DNA from: Shinella sp. H4-D48
GTDB lineage: Bacteria > Pseudomonadota > Alphaproteobacteria > Rhizobiales > Rhizobiaceae
DNA length: 64,000 bases
Direction of reading: 5' to 3'
NCBI RefSeq assembly: GCF_022637395.1
Contig: NZ_CP093337.1
Location: forward strand, 3,308,501 to 3,372,500
Position 1 is the stretch's first letter; every line of letters begins with the position of its first letter. Shown piece after piece: positions 44,942 to 55,018 of this stretch. Under the pieces are notes generated by a model. The model searched no databases and was not told the DNA's origin. It saw nothing but the letters and a program-made list of their open reading frames with translations. Made by a program: the position numbers and the translations under genes.

Positions 44942-46087
44942 GTGGCCACACCCCATGACGGTGCCCATAAGTCGGGCATTCTGTCCAAAATCCGGCTTTT
45001 TACGCCGATTCTGGCCGGCGCCACGCTGAAGGAAAGGCTGATCGGCTGCTTCGGCGCGCTTCTGGGTATCTGCGTGACTGGTCTCGTCTGCGGCATGGCG
45101 ATGGGCAACGGCCCGCATCTGCCGCTGATCGTCGCGCCCATCGGTGCATCCGCCGTGCTGCTCTTTGCCGTGCCAGCCAGCCCGCTGGCCCAGCCCTGGC
45201 CGATTGTCGGCGGCAACACGATCTCCGCCTTTGCCGGCGTGGCCGTCGCCTCGCTGGTTTCCGATCCGGCACTTGCCATCGGGCTTGCGGTGGCCCTTGC
45301 GATCCTCGCCATGTCGCTGACGCGGTCGCTGCATCCGCCGGGTGGTGCCGCGGCGCTGACGGCGGTCATCGGCGGCGCGGCGGTCACCCGCACCGGCTTC
45401 TGGTTTCCCATCGTTCCCATCGCGCTCAACTCGCTGATCCTCGTCCTCGTCGGCATGGCGTTCCATCGGCTGGCGGGGCGGCAATATCCGCATCGTCCGG
45501 CCGCCGTCCCGGTCAACACGCATGGAACGGCAGACCCGCCGGCTGCTTTGCGGGCCGGCTTCACGGCCGAAGATATCGATGCGGCCATCGCCCGCCTCGA
45601 CGAAACGCTCGATGTCAGTCGCGCGGATATCGACGCGCTGCTGCGCGAGGTGGAACAGCAGGCGCTGGCGCGTCGCCATGGCGATTTGACTGTGGACGAC
45701 ATCATGTCGCGCGACGTGGTGACGGTGTACGCCGGCGCCACCCCCGACGAGGCGCGGCGGAAGCTTCTCGACCACGATATCCGAACACTGCCCGTGCTCG
45801 ACGGCAACGGCCGCCTTGCCGGCACGGTCGGCCTTCGCGAGCTGGCGACGGAAGAGCCGGGGGCCACGCTGCCCCTGACCACGGCAGCGACCGCGCGCCC
45901 ATCCGACCCGGCAACGAGCCTTCTGCCACGCCTGACGGATGGCTCGATCCATTCGGTCGTCGTCATCGACGATACCGAGCACGTCATCGGCATCGTTTCC
46001 CAGACCGATCTTCTCGCCACCCTGGCCAGAAGCCTCTCCCACAATGCACGCACCGGCCTGATGGCCGGTCACGGACAGGGTATCTGA
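44942..46087 (+). CDS. HPP family membrane protein with tandem CBS domains
   Basis: 381-residue protein. The N-terminal half is the HPP four-to-five-helix membrane domain with the family motif TRSLHPPGGAAAL. The C-terminal half holds two CBS repeats (about residues 252-310 and 325-378, with VDDIMSRDVVTVYAGATPDE and IVSQTDLLATLAR). HPP proteins have been linked to nitrite transport and CBS pairs sense adenosyl ligands; the actual substrate is unknown. Start is GTG at 44942. It precedes gdhA, which is consistent with nitrogen metabolism but not proof. Confidence 0.88.
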   Translation: MATPHDGAHKSGILSKIRLFTPILAGATLKERLIGCFGALLGICVTGLVCGMAMGNGPHLPLIVAPIGASAVLLFAVPASPLAQPWPIVGGNTISAFAGVAVASLVSDPALAIGLAVALAILAMSLTRSLHPPGGAAALTAVIGGAAVTRTGFWFPIVPIALNSLILVLVGMAFHRLAGRQYPHRPAAVPVNTHGTADPPAALRAGFTAEDIDAAIARLDETLDVSRADIDALLREVEQQALARRHGDLTVDDIMSRDVVTVYAGATPDEARRKLLDHDIRTLPVLDGNGRLAGTVGLRELATEEPGATLPLTTAATARPSDPATSLLPRLTDGSIHSVVVIDDTEHVIGIVSQTDLLATLARSLSHNARTGLMAGHGQGI

Positions 46088-46122
46088 CCATGCCCGCACG
46101 ATGTCACCGGGGCCTGTCCTGA

Positions 46123-47523
<1,401 letters not shown>

Positions 47524-47535
47524 CCGCTTCGCCTC

Positions 47536-48045
47536 TCAGGCAGCCGACGGCCCGGGACCTTCTCCCGGGCCGTTTTCGTTGGCCGGCACGAAGTTGCGTT
47601 GTTCGAACCCGCCCGCGACGAGGCGGAAGGCCGGCCTTTGCGCCGGTGCGGCCTCGCCCATCAAGGGCTGGAAATGCACCCGTTCCAGTGCGAGCCAGTC
47701 ACGCCGGCCCTCGGGGCGGGCAAAGGCGATCATCTCGCCTTCGCGGAGCCCCAGCAAGGCTAGGCCGTAGAAGGTGGTGATCGGCAGGAAAGCGCCACCG
47801 GGCACGTATGTGCCGGGAAGGCAGAGCGTGCGGGTATCGGTGAGGCCGCTTGCGCAGTGGAAGGTCACGCGCGCATCGATCATCGCAAGGTCGGAGGGCA
47901 CAGTGCTCTGCGCCGGCAGGCGGGCGGCGACAAGCTTGCGGTCGAGCAGCGCCTTCCATTCCTGCGTCAGCGGCGGGCGGTCGCGCGCCATCTTTTCCAG
48001 CACATAGGCGTCGCGCGCCACAAGCATTCCCGGTTCGCGTTTCAT
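47536..48045 (-). CDS. Divergent Rnk/GreA-type C-terminal domain protein
   Basis: 169-residue protein. Its middle, SDLAMIDARVTFHCASGLTD to PGGAFLPITTFYGLALLGLREGEMIAF, resembles the C-terminal domain of GreA/GreB and Rnk, with an added C-terminal tail of about 45 residues. It would bind RNA polymerase near the secondary channel; this is inferred. It lies upstream-facing of gdhA and in tandem with another Rnk-like gene (48197-48619). Start at 48045 with GGAG 7 nt ahead. Confidence 0.75.
   Translation of the reverse strand: MKREPGMLVARDAYVLEKMARDRPPLTQEWKALLDRKLVAARLPAQSTVPSDLAMIDARVTFHCASGLTDTRTLCLPGTYVPGGAFLPITTFYGLALLGLREGEMIAFARPEGRRDWLALERVHFQPLMGEAAPAQRPAFRLVAGGFEQRNFVPANENGPGEGPGPSAA
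47548..47576 (+). terminator. gdhA terminator embedded in convergent gene
   Basis: CGGCCCGGGA-loop-TCCCGGGCCG followed by TTTT, 24 bp after the gdhA stop and within the last codons of the convergent Rnk-like gene. Confidence 0.8.
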
Positions 48046-48196
48046 CGTGTTCTCCATCCGCCCGGAGGGCGGGTTCCAGATATCCATGGTGGAGAGCCCC
48101 CTGGCCACGCGGCACAGGGGGTCACGATCCTGTGACGAGGCAGCCTCCGATGCGCCCGGATGCGGGGAAGGACAGGAACTTCATGGGTGTGGCGGC

Positions 48197-48619
48197 CTAG
48201 GAGGCGTGGGCATCCGGCACGCCGTCATGCACGGCGATGACCGAGAGGCGGCGCGGCTTGCCGTCGCGCGCGGACCATTCGATCTTATGGCCGGCCGACA
48301 TGCCGATGAGCGCAGCACCGACTGATGTCAGCACGGAAATGCGCTTGCGGGCGATATCCGCATCCTTGGGGAAGACGAGCTCGGCCGTCTGCGCCGGCTC
48401 GTCGTCGATCTGGAATTCAACGACGGATCCCATGCGCACGATGCCGGGCGCCATGCGCGCATCGTCGATGACCTTGGCGCGGTCGAGCTCGGTCGCCAGC
48501 TGCTCGGCCGAATGCGGATCGCGCTCGGCCAGCATGTCGGCGAGATTGGACAGGCGAGCATGTTCGGAACGCGCGATGGTGATGGTGGGCAGGCGGCTGC
48601 CCTTGGTCTTTGCGGTCAT
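48197..48619 (-). CDS. rnk: Nucleoside diphosphate kinase regulator (Rnk), GreA/GreB family
   Basis: 140-residue protein with a short N-terminal coiled coil (about 20-50, ARLSNLADMLAERDPHSAEQL) and a GreA/GreB C-terminal FKBP-like domain (VVEFQIDDEPAQTAELVFP, ISVLTSVGAALIGMSAG). This matches Rnk, which binds RNA polymerase and affects NTP pools. The Met of MTAKTKGSR is the start. A second, more divergent paralogue lies 151 bp downstream on the same strand. Confidence 0.88.
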   Translation of the reverse strand: MTAKTKGSRLPTITIARSEHARLSNLADMLAERDPHSAEQLATELDRAKVIDDARMAPGIVRMGSVVEFQIDDEPAQTAELVFPKDADIARKRISVLTSVGAALIGMSAGHKIEWSARDGKPRRLSVIAVHDGVPDAHAS

Positions 48620-48764
48620 GGAAACCTCACGACACGTTGCTTCGCGGCCCGTCGGGCGCACGGAATAGAAAAAGGGAGATGGTGTCGCGCTTTACCGGTG
48701 CGGTATGTGGAAATGCACAGAACCGCAATGCCCCGCGGCCGGGGCGCGACGCGACCGAGCCGAG

Positions 48765-48925
48765 GGGCTAGTGTCCTGCGAGAGGAAACAACCGTTTCAA
48801 GAACCGGGCAATGGAAGGCGTCGTGATCATGCCTATAAGATGGGGTGAGCATGGGCGCAAAGTCAAGTCAAAGGCGGCAATGACGCTTGTTGCCAGACGC
48901 ATCTGCGCGCCGCAGGGGTGAATTC
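48765..48925 (+). ncRNA. ssrS: Candidate 6S RNA
   Basis: In the 368-bp gap between rnk and the 5-formyl-THF cyclo-ligase gene, the plus strand can fold with CCTGCG near 48776 pairing with CGCAGG near 48911, enclosing internal hairpins such as GGCAA/TTGCC and CATGC/GCATG. In many proteobacteria the 6S RNA gene lies directly upstream of this ligase gene (ygfA). The size (about 160 nt) and position fit; I cannot verify the consensus. Boundaries are approximate. Confidence 0.42.
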
Positions 48926-48987
48926 GTTTGCCCGAGGGGCGAAAGCGCGCGATCCTCACCCGACGGCGTTCCCGCAAGGGCTGTTTC

Positions 48988-49686
48988 ATGGATGAAGACG
49001 ACAAGCCTGCTTCCCTCGCTTCGCCGGCCTGTTTGCTGCACGAGGTCGACCCCGCCTATGCCGGGCTGCCCGACCCCGCCGAACCGCGCGACTGGCCGCA
49101 GGTCAACCGTTGGCGCAAGGCCGAGCGGGAACGGTTGATCGCCGCGCGCCTTGCCGTGCCGGCCGAGACACGGGCGGCGTTCGGCGCGGCGATTGCCGCG
49201 CAGGTGCTGGCAGAGATCGGTGCGGCGGACGGGCTCGTGGTCAGCGCCTACTGGCCGTTTCGCGGCGAGCCGGACCTGCGCCCGCTCCTGCAAACCCTCG
49301 CCGCATCGGGCGGGCGGACCGCCCTGCCCGTGGTCATTGCCAAGGGTCAGGCGCTGGAATTTCATGCCTGGCAGCCGGGCGATCCGCTCAAACGGGGCGT
49401 CTGGAACATCCCGATCCCCGCCGTGCGGCATCCTGTCATTCCCGATGTCGTAATCGCGCCTGTCGTGGGCTATGACCCTGCCTGCTATCGGCTGGGCTAT
49501 GGCGGCGGGTTCTTCGACCGGACGCTGGCAGCGCTGCCGCGCAGACCGCGCATCATCGGCGTCGGCTACAGCGGCGCGCGATGCATGACGATCCATCCCC
49601 AGCCGCATGACATTGCAATGGACATGATCGTGACGGAAAACGGGGTGGTTCGGCCCTATGACTGCACGACCCGCGCCTTGACGTAG
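48988..49686 (+). CDS. 5-formyltetrahydrofolate cyclo-ligase
   Basis: 232-residue ATP-dependent enzyme that converts 5-formyl-THF to 5,10-methenyl-THF. Visible: RWRKAERERLIAARL at the N-terminus, VSAYWPFRGEPDLRPLL, and the hallmark RLGYGGGFFDRTLA near residue 170. An N-terminal extension of about 35 residues precedes the core. The Met of MDEDDKPAS is chosen. The C-terminus overlaps the convergent MFS gene by 31 bp. Confidence 0.92.
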   Translation: MDEDDKPASLASPACLLHEVDPAYAGLPDPAEPRDWPQVNRWRKAERERLIAARLAVPAETRAAFGAAIAAQVLAEIGAADGLVVSAYWPFRGEPDLRPLLQTLAASGGRTALPVVIAKGQALEFHAWQPGDPLKRGVWNIPIPAVRHPVIPDVVIAPVVGYDPACYRLGYGGGFFDRTLAALPRRPRIIGVGYSGARCMTIHPQPHDIAMDMIVTENGVVRPYDCTTRALT

Positions 49687-50921
49687 AGTGCGCGCCCGGC
49701 AAACCAGCCGTTGACGGCGGCGCCCAGCCCGAGCAGCACAAACAGCGCTGCGCTCCAGGCAAAGCTGCCCGTCCAGCCGCGAATGAGGCCGACGACGAAC
49801 GGGCCGATGGCGGCCAGGAGATATCCGACGCATTGCGCCATGCCGGACAGATGCGCAGCGACGATGGGTTCGGGCGAACGCAGCACAATGACGGTTAGCG
49901 CCACCGCGATCAGCCCGCCCTGCCCGATGCCCTGCAACACCGCCCAGAACCAGACGGACCACAGCGGCGCGAAAAGCATGCCGATGAGCGCGACAACGGC
50001 CACGACGCACAGCGCGGCATTGATCAGTCGCTGATCGCGGCCGCGCACCGCCAGATGCGGCGCGACGAGGCAGGCGGCGGCCTGCACCATGATGGACACC
50101 GAGACGACGGCCCCGGCCGTTACGCCGTCAAGACCGCGCTCGCGCAGAATGGGCACCATCCAGCCGAAGACACAGTAGGCGAGTGCGGATTGCAGGCCCA
50201 TGAACAGGGTAACATGCCAGGCGAGGCGATCGCGCCACAGGCCTTCGACACGCACGGCGGCTCGCCGCACCTGCCCGCGGCTCATCACCACCTGCGGCAG
50301 CCAGAGCAGGCTGACGACAAGGGCGGGCAGCGCCCAGATTGCCAGCGCGGCGGAAAACGAGCCGCCCAGCGCATGCTCGATGGGCAACGTCAGCCCGGAG
50401 GCACCGGCCGCGCCGGCGCACATGGTCATGGTATAGAGACCTGTCATCAGCGCGGCCTTGTCTGGGAAATCGCGTTTGACCAGACCGGGCAGCAGCACAT
50501 TGCCGACCGCGATGCAGGCGCCGGCAAGGGCCGTGCCCAGAAAGAGCAGCGGAATGGAGGACAGGCCGCGCATGGCCGTGCCGAGCGCCAGAAGCACCAC
50601 GACACCCAGCAGCGTGAGCTCCGTGCCGATGCGCTGTGCAAGGCGGGGGGCTAGCGGCGAGAACAGGCCGAGGCAGACGACGGGCAGCGTTGTCAGCAAG
50701 CTCGCCCCGGTGGCCGACAGGCCGAGCACATTGCGGATTTCCGGCAGGAGCGCCGACGCGCTCGAAAACAGCGGCCGCAGGTTGAAGGCAATGAGCACGA
50801 GGCTCAAGCCGAGCAGAAAGCGCGCAAGCCGGCTTTTCGGCTGATGCGCCACCGGCGGCGGCACGCTACCCTCTTCGGCCTCGATCAGCTCGATGGAACC
50901 GGGATCGGGACGCGCGGTCAT
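49656..50921 (-). CDS. MFS transporter, CynX/NimT-like
   Basis: 421-residue transporter with twelve predicted helices and a hydrophilic N-terminal 30 residues. It starts its first helix with LSLVLIAFNLRPLFSSASALLPEI, typical of the CynX/NimT (cyanate/nitroimidazole) branch. The start codon overlaps the stop of the upstream GntR gene (ATGA), so the regulator and transporter form one operon. Substrate unknown. Confidence 0.9.
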   Translation of the reverse strand: MTARPDPGSIELIEAEEGSVPPPVAHQPKSRLARFLLGLSLVLIAFNLRPLFSSASALLPEIRNVLGLSATGASLLTTLPVVCLGLFSPLAPRLAQRIGTELTLLGVVVLLALGTAMRGLSSIPLLFLGTALAGACIAVGNVLLPGLVKRDFPDKAALMTGLYTMTMCAGAAGASGLTLPIEHALGGSFSAALAIWALPALVVSLLWLPQVVMSRGQVRRAAVRVEGLWRDRLAWHVTLFMGLQSALAYCVFGWMVPILRERGLDGVTAGAVVSVSIMVQAAACLVAPHLAVRGRDQRLINAALCVVAVVALIGMLFAPLWSVWFWAVLQGIGQGGLIAVALTVIVLRSPEPIVAAHLSGMAQCVGYLLAAIGPFVVGLIRGWTGSFAWSAALFVLLGLGAAVNGWFAGRALYVKARVVQS

Positions 50922-51595
50922 GACAGCAGCATCCGGTCGAGTGCCGACAGAATGGGTGCGGTGAGCGCGCGCACGGCGGCATCCGCAGCATCAGGGCTGC
51001 CGGTCGCGATGGCATCGATGATGGCCGCATGGGCCGCCGTGTCGGGCTCGGGCAATTCGGCGCCGAGCGTCGCCTCGATTGTCTCGGCAATCAGTGTGGA
51101 GAAGAAATCGTACATGCCGATCAGCACCGCATTGCGCGAGGCCGCGACGACCCCGCGGTGGAAGGCAAGGTCGCGCGCGATGAAACCGGACCGGTCGGCG
51201 CCGTCGGAGGGACCGCGCGCGGCCAGCAGCGCCCGCAGGTTTGCGATATCGGCGGCATCGTGCCTTGCGGCCGCGAGGCGCGCGGCCTGCGTATCGAGCG
51301 CAAGCCGCGTTTCAAACTGGTCGCGCAGCCCGGCGCGCCGCGCCATGACGAGCGGACCGGCGGCATCGGCGACGGACAGGACATAGGTGCCGGATCCCTG
51401 CCGCGTTTCGAGATAGCCCTGCGAGGCCAGAACCCGCACCGCCTCACGCACGGTGCCACGGCTGACGGACAGCATGGCGGACAGGGTCGCCTCGTTGGGC
51501 AGCTTTTCGCCCACCGCCCAGCGGCAGGAGAGGATTTCCGCGCGGATCGCCTGCACGGCGGTATCGGCGAGGGAGGTCTTGCTGATTGTCCGCAT
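50918..51595 (-). CDS. GntR family regulator, FadR/FCD subfamily
   Basis: 225-residue regulator. The N-terminal winged helix is LPNEATLSAMLSVSRGTVRE (about 33-52). The C-terminal all-helical FCD effector domain contains AARHDAADIANLRALL and ARDLAFHRGVVAAS. ATG 51595 is used; a TTG two codons earlier is also open. A TCATCAGATGA palindrome lies 16 bp upstream. It is translationally coupled to the MFS gene, which it probably regulates. Confidence 0.9.
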   Translation of the reverse strand: MRTISKTSLADTAVQAIRAEILSCRWAVGEKLPNEATLSAMLSVSRGTVREAVRVLASQGYLETRQGSGTYVLSVADAAGPLVMARRAGLRDQFETRLALDTQAARLAAARHDAADIANLRALLAARGPSDGADRSGFIARDLAFHRGVVAASRNAVLIGMYDFFSTLIAETIEATLGAELPEPDTAAHAAIIDAIATGSPDAADAAVRALTAPILSALDRMLLS

Positions 51596-51610
51596 TTTCA
51601 ACTCATAAAA

Positions 51611-51621
51611 TCATCAGATGA
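51611..51621. promoter_or_regulatory. Candidate operator of the MFS-linked GntR regulator
   Basis: TCATC-A-GATGA, an odd palindrome just upstream of the regulator's start codon. FadR-type GntR proteins typically bind short palindromes of this size. Confidence 0.45.
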
Positions 51622-51888
51622 CCTTACCTAATCTGTTTCGGCGCTCGTGCCAAGGGTCTTTTGTCGGCCATGGTGAGTGCCGAGCACCCTTGCAATGCGC
51701 GACCACCACGGTTCGACGAACCGAACGCGGGATAAGGAGCGTTTGGCGGCCTCCATGTGCCCAATGCGCGCGGCCGGGAAAGACAGCGAGCGCGCCCGAT
51801 GTCGCGGATGCCACCGTCATGTTCGCCAGCAGCGGGGCGGGCGTGATGCGGCCGCGATTGATGGCGTGGCCCCGGCGCTGTATTTGTC

Positions 51889-51898
51889 TTGTCGACAA
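51889..51898. promoter_or_regulatory. GntR box upstream of catabolic gntR
   Basis: TTGTCGACAA, a perfect 10-bp palindrome 12 bp before the regulator's ATG. The same 10 bases recur at 52620-52629 in front of the DapA-family gene. TTGT-N2-ACAA is a common FCD-type operator shape. Confidence 0.7.
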
Positions 51899-51910
51899 CA
51901 GGATATTCCG

Positions 51911-52603
51911 ATGAGCGACACCCCTTCCGAACGCAAGCGCGGCTCCGGTGCGAGGATGGTCTACGACCTCCTGCGCGACGAAATACTCGACCTCAAGCTC
52001 GCGCCGGGCAGCCCGATCGACGAGGTGCAGCTTGCCGAGCGCTTCGGCATGTCGCGCACGCCGATCCGCGAGGCCCTGGTCCGGCTGTCAGGCGAGGGGC
52101 TTATCGAGACCCTGCCCAACCGCTCGACGATGGTAGCGGCCATCGATTTCCTGAATCTGAGCCCGCTCTTCGACGCGCTGGTGCTGATGTACCGCGTGAC
52201 GACGCGGCTTGCCGCGCAAAACCACCGCGCCGAGGACCTTCCCGCCCTTCACCGCCTGCATGCCGACTATGCCGCGTCGGTCGCCGCACGCGACACGTCA
52301 GCGATGATCGCCACCAATGCGGCCTTTCATGCCGCCATCGCGGAGGCGGGCCGCAACCCCTATTTTACCGGCCTGTTCAGCCGCCTGCTCGATGAGTCGC
52401 GGCGCATGCTGCATCTCTACTACCGCTCCTACGAGGAGCAGTTTCCGCAGCGTTTCGTCGATGAGCATGCCGAGATCATCGCCGCCATCGAAGCGCATGA
52501 CCTCGACGCCGCTGATCGCCTGGGCAAGGCCCATGCCGAGGCGATCGTCGTGCAGGTGCAGGCACTCTTCAGCCGCAATGACCGGCTCGATATCCCGCTT
52601 TAA
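51911..52603 (+). CDS. GntR family regulator of the DapA/KGSA catabolic cluster
   Basis: 230-residue FadR-type regulator. The winged helix covers about residues 15-80 (VQLAERFGMSRTPIREALVR) and the FCD domain the rest (MIATNAAFHAAIAEAGRNPY, with VDEHAEIIAAIEAHD). It is followed 115 bp on by the DapA-family gene. Identical TTGTCGACAA sites precede both genes, so autoregulation and repression of the pathway are inferred. Start at the ATG of MSDTPSERK. Confidence 0.92.
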   Translation: MSDTPSERKRGSGARMVYDLLRDEILDLKLAPGSPIDEVQLAERFGMSRTPIREALVRLSGEGLIETLPNRSTMVAAIDFLNLSPLFDALVLMYRVTTRLAAQNHRAEDLPALHRLHADYAASVAARDTSAMIATNAAFHAAIAEAGRNPYFTGLFSRLLDESRRMLHLYYRSYEEQFPQRFVDEHAEIIAAIEAHDLDAADRLGKAHAEAIVVQVQALFSRNDRLDIPL

Positions 52604-52618
52604 GGGCATCAATTCTTT

Positions 52619-52630
52619 TTTGTCGACAAA
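52619..52630. promoter_or_regulatory. GntR box in promoter of DapA-family gene
   Basis: TTTGTCGACAAA, a perfect 12-bp palindrome containing the same 10-mer as at 51889-51898. It covers a weak -35 (TTGTCG) with a GATATA-like -10 about 18 bp on, so binding would block transcription. Confidence 0.7.
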
Positions 52631-52718
52631 TAGAATACAGACTGATATATCACGCTCCAGAACAGATGATCGACGGCGCGGACGCTGCCGACCGTCCCAA
52701 AGCCCAGAGGAGACCGAC

Positions 52719-53681
52719 ATGAAGGCGCAGATTTTTTCCGGCGTGATCCCCGCCCTGATGACGCCCTGCAAGGACGACCGCACGCCCGACTTCGATGCGC
52801 TCGTGCGCAAGGGCAAGGAGCTGATCGGCAAGGGCATGTCGGCCGTGGTCTATTGCGGCTCGATGGGTGACTGGCCGCTGCTCACGGACGCGCAGCGCAT
52901 GGAAGGCGTGGAGCGCCTGGTAAAGGCCGGCGTGCCGGTCATCGTCGGCACCGGCGCCGTCAACACTTCCTCGGCCGTGGCGCACGCCGCCCATGCACAG
53001 AAGGTCGGCGCGCAGGGCCTGATGGTCATTCCCCGCGTGCTGTCGCGCGGCCCCGTCATCGCCGCGCAGAAGAACCACTTCAAGGCGATCCTGAGTGCGG
53101 CGCCGGATCTGCCGGCGGTCATCTATAACAGCCCGTATTATGGCTTTGCCACACGCGCCGACCTGTTCTTCGCGCTGCGCGAGGAGCACAAGAACCTCGT
53201 CGGTTTCAAGGAATTCGGCGGCGCGGCCGATATGCGCTATGCGGCCGAGACCATCACCAGCCGCGACGACGACGTTTCGCTGATGATCGGCGTCGACACC
53301 TGCGTATTCCATGGCTTCGTCAATTGCGGTGCCGTCGGCGCGATCACCGGCATCGGCTGCGTGCTGCCCAAGGAAGTGCTGCACCTGTGCAACCTCGCCC
53401 AGGGCGCAGCCAAGGGCGACCCGGATGCACGCCAGCGCGCGCTGGAACTGGAATCGGCCCTCGCCGTCCTCTCCTCCTTCGACGAAGGCCCGGATCTCGT
53501 GCTGTATTTCAAGCATATGATGGTGCTGAAGGGCGACGCCGAATACACGCTGCACTTCAACGAGACCGACGCCCTCTCCGAAAGCCAGCGCGGCTATGTC
53601 GAAAGCCAGCTGAAACTGTTCGACACCTGGTATGCCGCCTGGAGCCAGCTGCCGGGCGCCGTGCAGAGCTACAAGGTCTGA
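52719..53681 (+). CDS. DapA-family lyase, probable 1-pyrroline-4-hydroxy-2-carboxylate deaminase
   Basis: 320-residue (beta/alpha)8 class I aldolase-fold enzyme. The Schiff-base lysine is K164 (VGFKEFGG) and the catalytic tyrosine Y136 (VIYNSPYYG). It differs from true DapA: the GTTGE-type loop reads YCGSMGDWPLL. In hydroxyproline catabolism this family (HypD in Sinorhizobium) converts pyrroline-4-hydroxy-2-carboxylate to 2,5-dioxovalerate, which the aldehyde dehydrogenase at 55019 would oxidise. Other keto-acid lyases remain possible. A terminator follows the stop. Confidence 0.8.
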   Translation: MKAQIFSGVIPALMTPCKDDRTPDFDALVRKGKELIGKGMSAVVYCGSMGDWPLLTDAQRMEGVERLVKAGVPVIVGTGAVNTSSAVAHAAHAQKVGAQGLMVIPRVLSRGPVIAAQKNHFKAILSAAPDLPAVIYNSPYYGFATRADLFFALREEHKNLVGFKEFGGAADMRYAAETITSRDDDVSLMIGVDTCVFHGFVNCGAVGAITGIGCVLPKEVLHLCNLAQGAAKGDPDARQRALELESALAVLSSFDEGPDLVLYFKHMMVLKGDAEYTLHFNETDALSESQRGYVESQLKLFDTWYAAWSQLPGAVQSYKV

Positions 53682-53700
53682 GACGCGGACCGCATCATTG

Positions 53701-53728
53701 AAAAGCCCTCCGTGTGGAGGGCTTTTTT
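53701..53728 (+). terminator. Rho-independent terminator
   Basis: AAAAGCCCTCC-GTG(T)-GGAGGGCTTTTTT: a stem of about 10 bp with a six-T tail, 19 bp after the DapA-family gene. Confidence 0.9.
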
Positions 53729-53757
53729 GTTGGCAATCTCACCCCGGACGTTCGGTT

Positions 53758-53780
53758 ATCCTCAGCCATGTGCCGAGGAT
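53758..53780. repeat. Degenerate palindromic repeat related to 23430-23452
   Basis: ATCCTC-AGCCATGTGCC-GAGGAT followed by GAC. The outer arms and the trailing GAC match the copy at 23430-23452; the inner part is degraded. Confidence 0.4.
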
Positions 53781-53839
53781 GACGAACGAGCAGATGCTTC
53801 GCTCCTTACCCTTCGCCGGCTAATGAAAGCGCTGGATCA

Positions 53840-54877
53840 TCACGCAACCGCGTCCAGTCCCTTCTCCAGCAGACGGTCGAGCTGATCGATTTCGGCAGCG
53901 GTGAGCTTGATGCCATCCGTTTCGGAAACCGCGCGGGCGGCGAAGCGGCGTTGCGACGGCAGGCGGGCACCACCGCCGACGATGGCTTCAAAGAGCTGTT
54001 CGGCACGGGCGAAGGGATCGCCGGGCCGACCCTTGGCGAAAGCCTCCGGCGACATGGCGATGATGAGTTCGCCGTGGAAGGGCGCGAGCGTCGTCGTGCC
54101 GAGATAATCGAGCACTTCGGGGCTCGTGAGGTCGCCGATCATGATGGCGCCGAGAAGCTCGATCATCGTGCCGATGGCTGAGCCCTTGTGGCCGCCGAAG
54201 GGCAACATGGCGCCGGCGAGCGCGGCTTCGGGATCGGTCGTCGGACTGCCCTCGGCATCGATCGCCCAGCCCTCGGGAAGCTGTTTGCCGGCGCGCCGGT
54301 GCAACTCGATCTCGCCGCGGGCGGCCACCGATGTCGCGAAGTCGAAGACATAGGGCGGGGCATCCCTGCGCGGCCAGCCGAAGGCAAAGGGATTGGTGCC
54401 GAGCAGCGGCCTGGTGCCGCCCGTCGGCGCCACAGTGGCATAGCTCGGGCACATGACCAGCGCCGAAAGCCCCTCCTTCGTCACGGCCTCGACCTCCGGC
54501 CAGAGTGCGGAGAAATGGGTGCAGTCGTTGATGACAAGGGCCGCGATGCCGAGTGCGCGGGTGCGCTCGGCGAGCACCGGCAGGCCGAGCTCGAAGGCAG
54601 TGTTGGCAAAGCCGCCGCCGGCATTGACCTTCACGATGGCCGACCCCTCGTTGGGATCGAGAACCGGCACGGCATCCGGCTTGACCTTGCCGGCCTTGAC
54701 GGTGCGCAGCGCGCCTTCGATGCGGTAGATGCCGTGCGACTTGCAGGCATCCCGCTCGCCGGCCACGATGACACGGGCAAGCGCGCCCGCCTGCCGCTCA
54801 TTGAGGCCCGCGCGCCGGAAGATGGCTTCCACCCGGTCATGCAGGGCGGCGATCGTCAGGTGGGTGTCTTGTGTCAT
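53840..54877 (-). CDS. Ldh-family reductase, probable delta1-pyrroline-2-carboxylate/piperideine-2-carboxylate reductase
   Basis: 345-residue NAD(P)-dependent oxidoreductase of the malate/L-lactate/sulfolactate dehydrogenase type-2 superfamily. Visible: DACKSHGIYRIE near residue 51, NDCTHFSALWPEVEA, GTNPFAFGWPR and FGGHKGSAI. Relatives (DpkA/LhpD) reduce cyclic imino acids and occur with hydroxyproline genes, which fits its neighbours. Three ATGs open the frame; spacing from GAAGAG favours the third (54877). It is divergent from the aldehyde dehydrogenase. Confidence 0.82.
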   Translation of the reverse strand: MTQDTHLTIAALHDRVEAIFRRAGLNERQAGALARVIVAGERDACKSHGIYRIEGALRTVKAGKVKPDAVPVLDPNEGSAIVKVNAGGGFANTAFELGLPVLAERTRALGIAALVINDCTHFSALWPEVEAVTKEGLSALVMCPSYATVAPTGGTRPLLGTNPFAFGWPRRDAPPYVFDFATSVAARGEIELHRRAGKQLPEGWAIDAEGSPTTDPEAALAGAMLPFGGHKGSAIGTMIELLGAIMIGDLTSPEVLDYLGTTTLAPFHGELIIAMSPEAFAKGRPGDPFARAEQLFEAIVGGGARLPSQRRFAARAVSETDGIKLTAAEIDQLDRLLEKGLDAVA

Positions 54878-55018
54878 CATCATCTCTTCAAGGCTGGCTA
54901 TTACGACGCTAGGCGATTGAACATCTCCACCCACAGCGTATAGAACCCCTCGACAAGTTCAATTCGCCCCGCGCGGTTTTGCGGCGGCTATCCCCTTCCC
55001 GTGAGAAAGGTACGTGTA

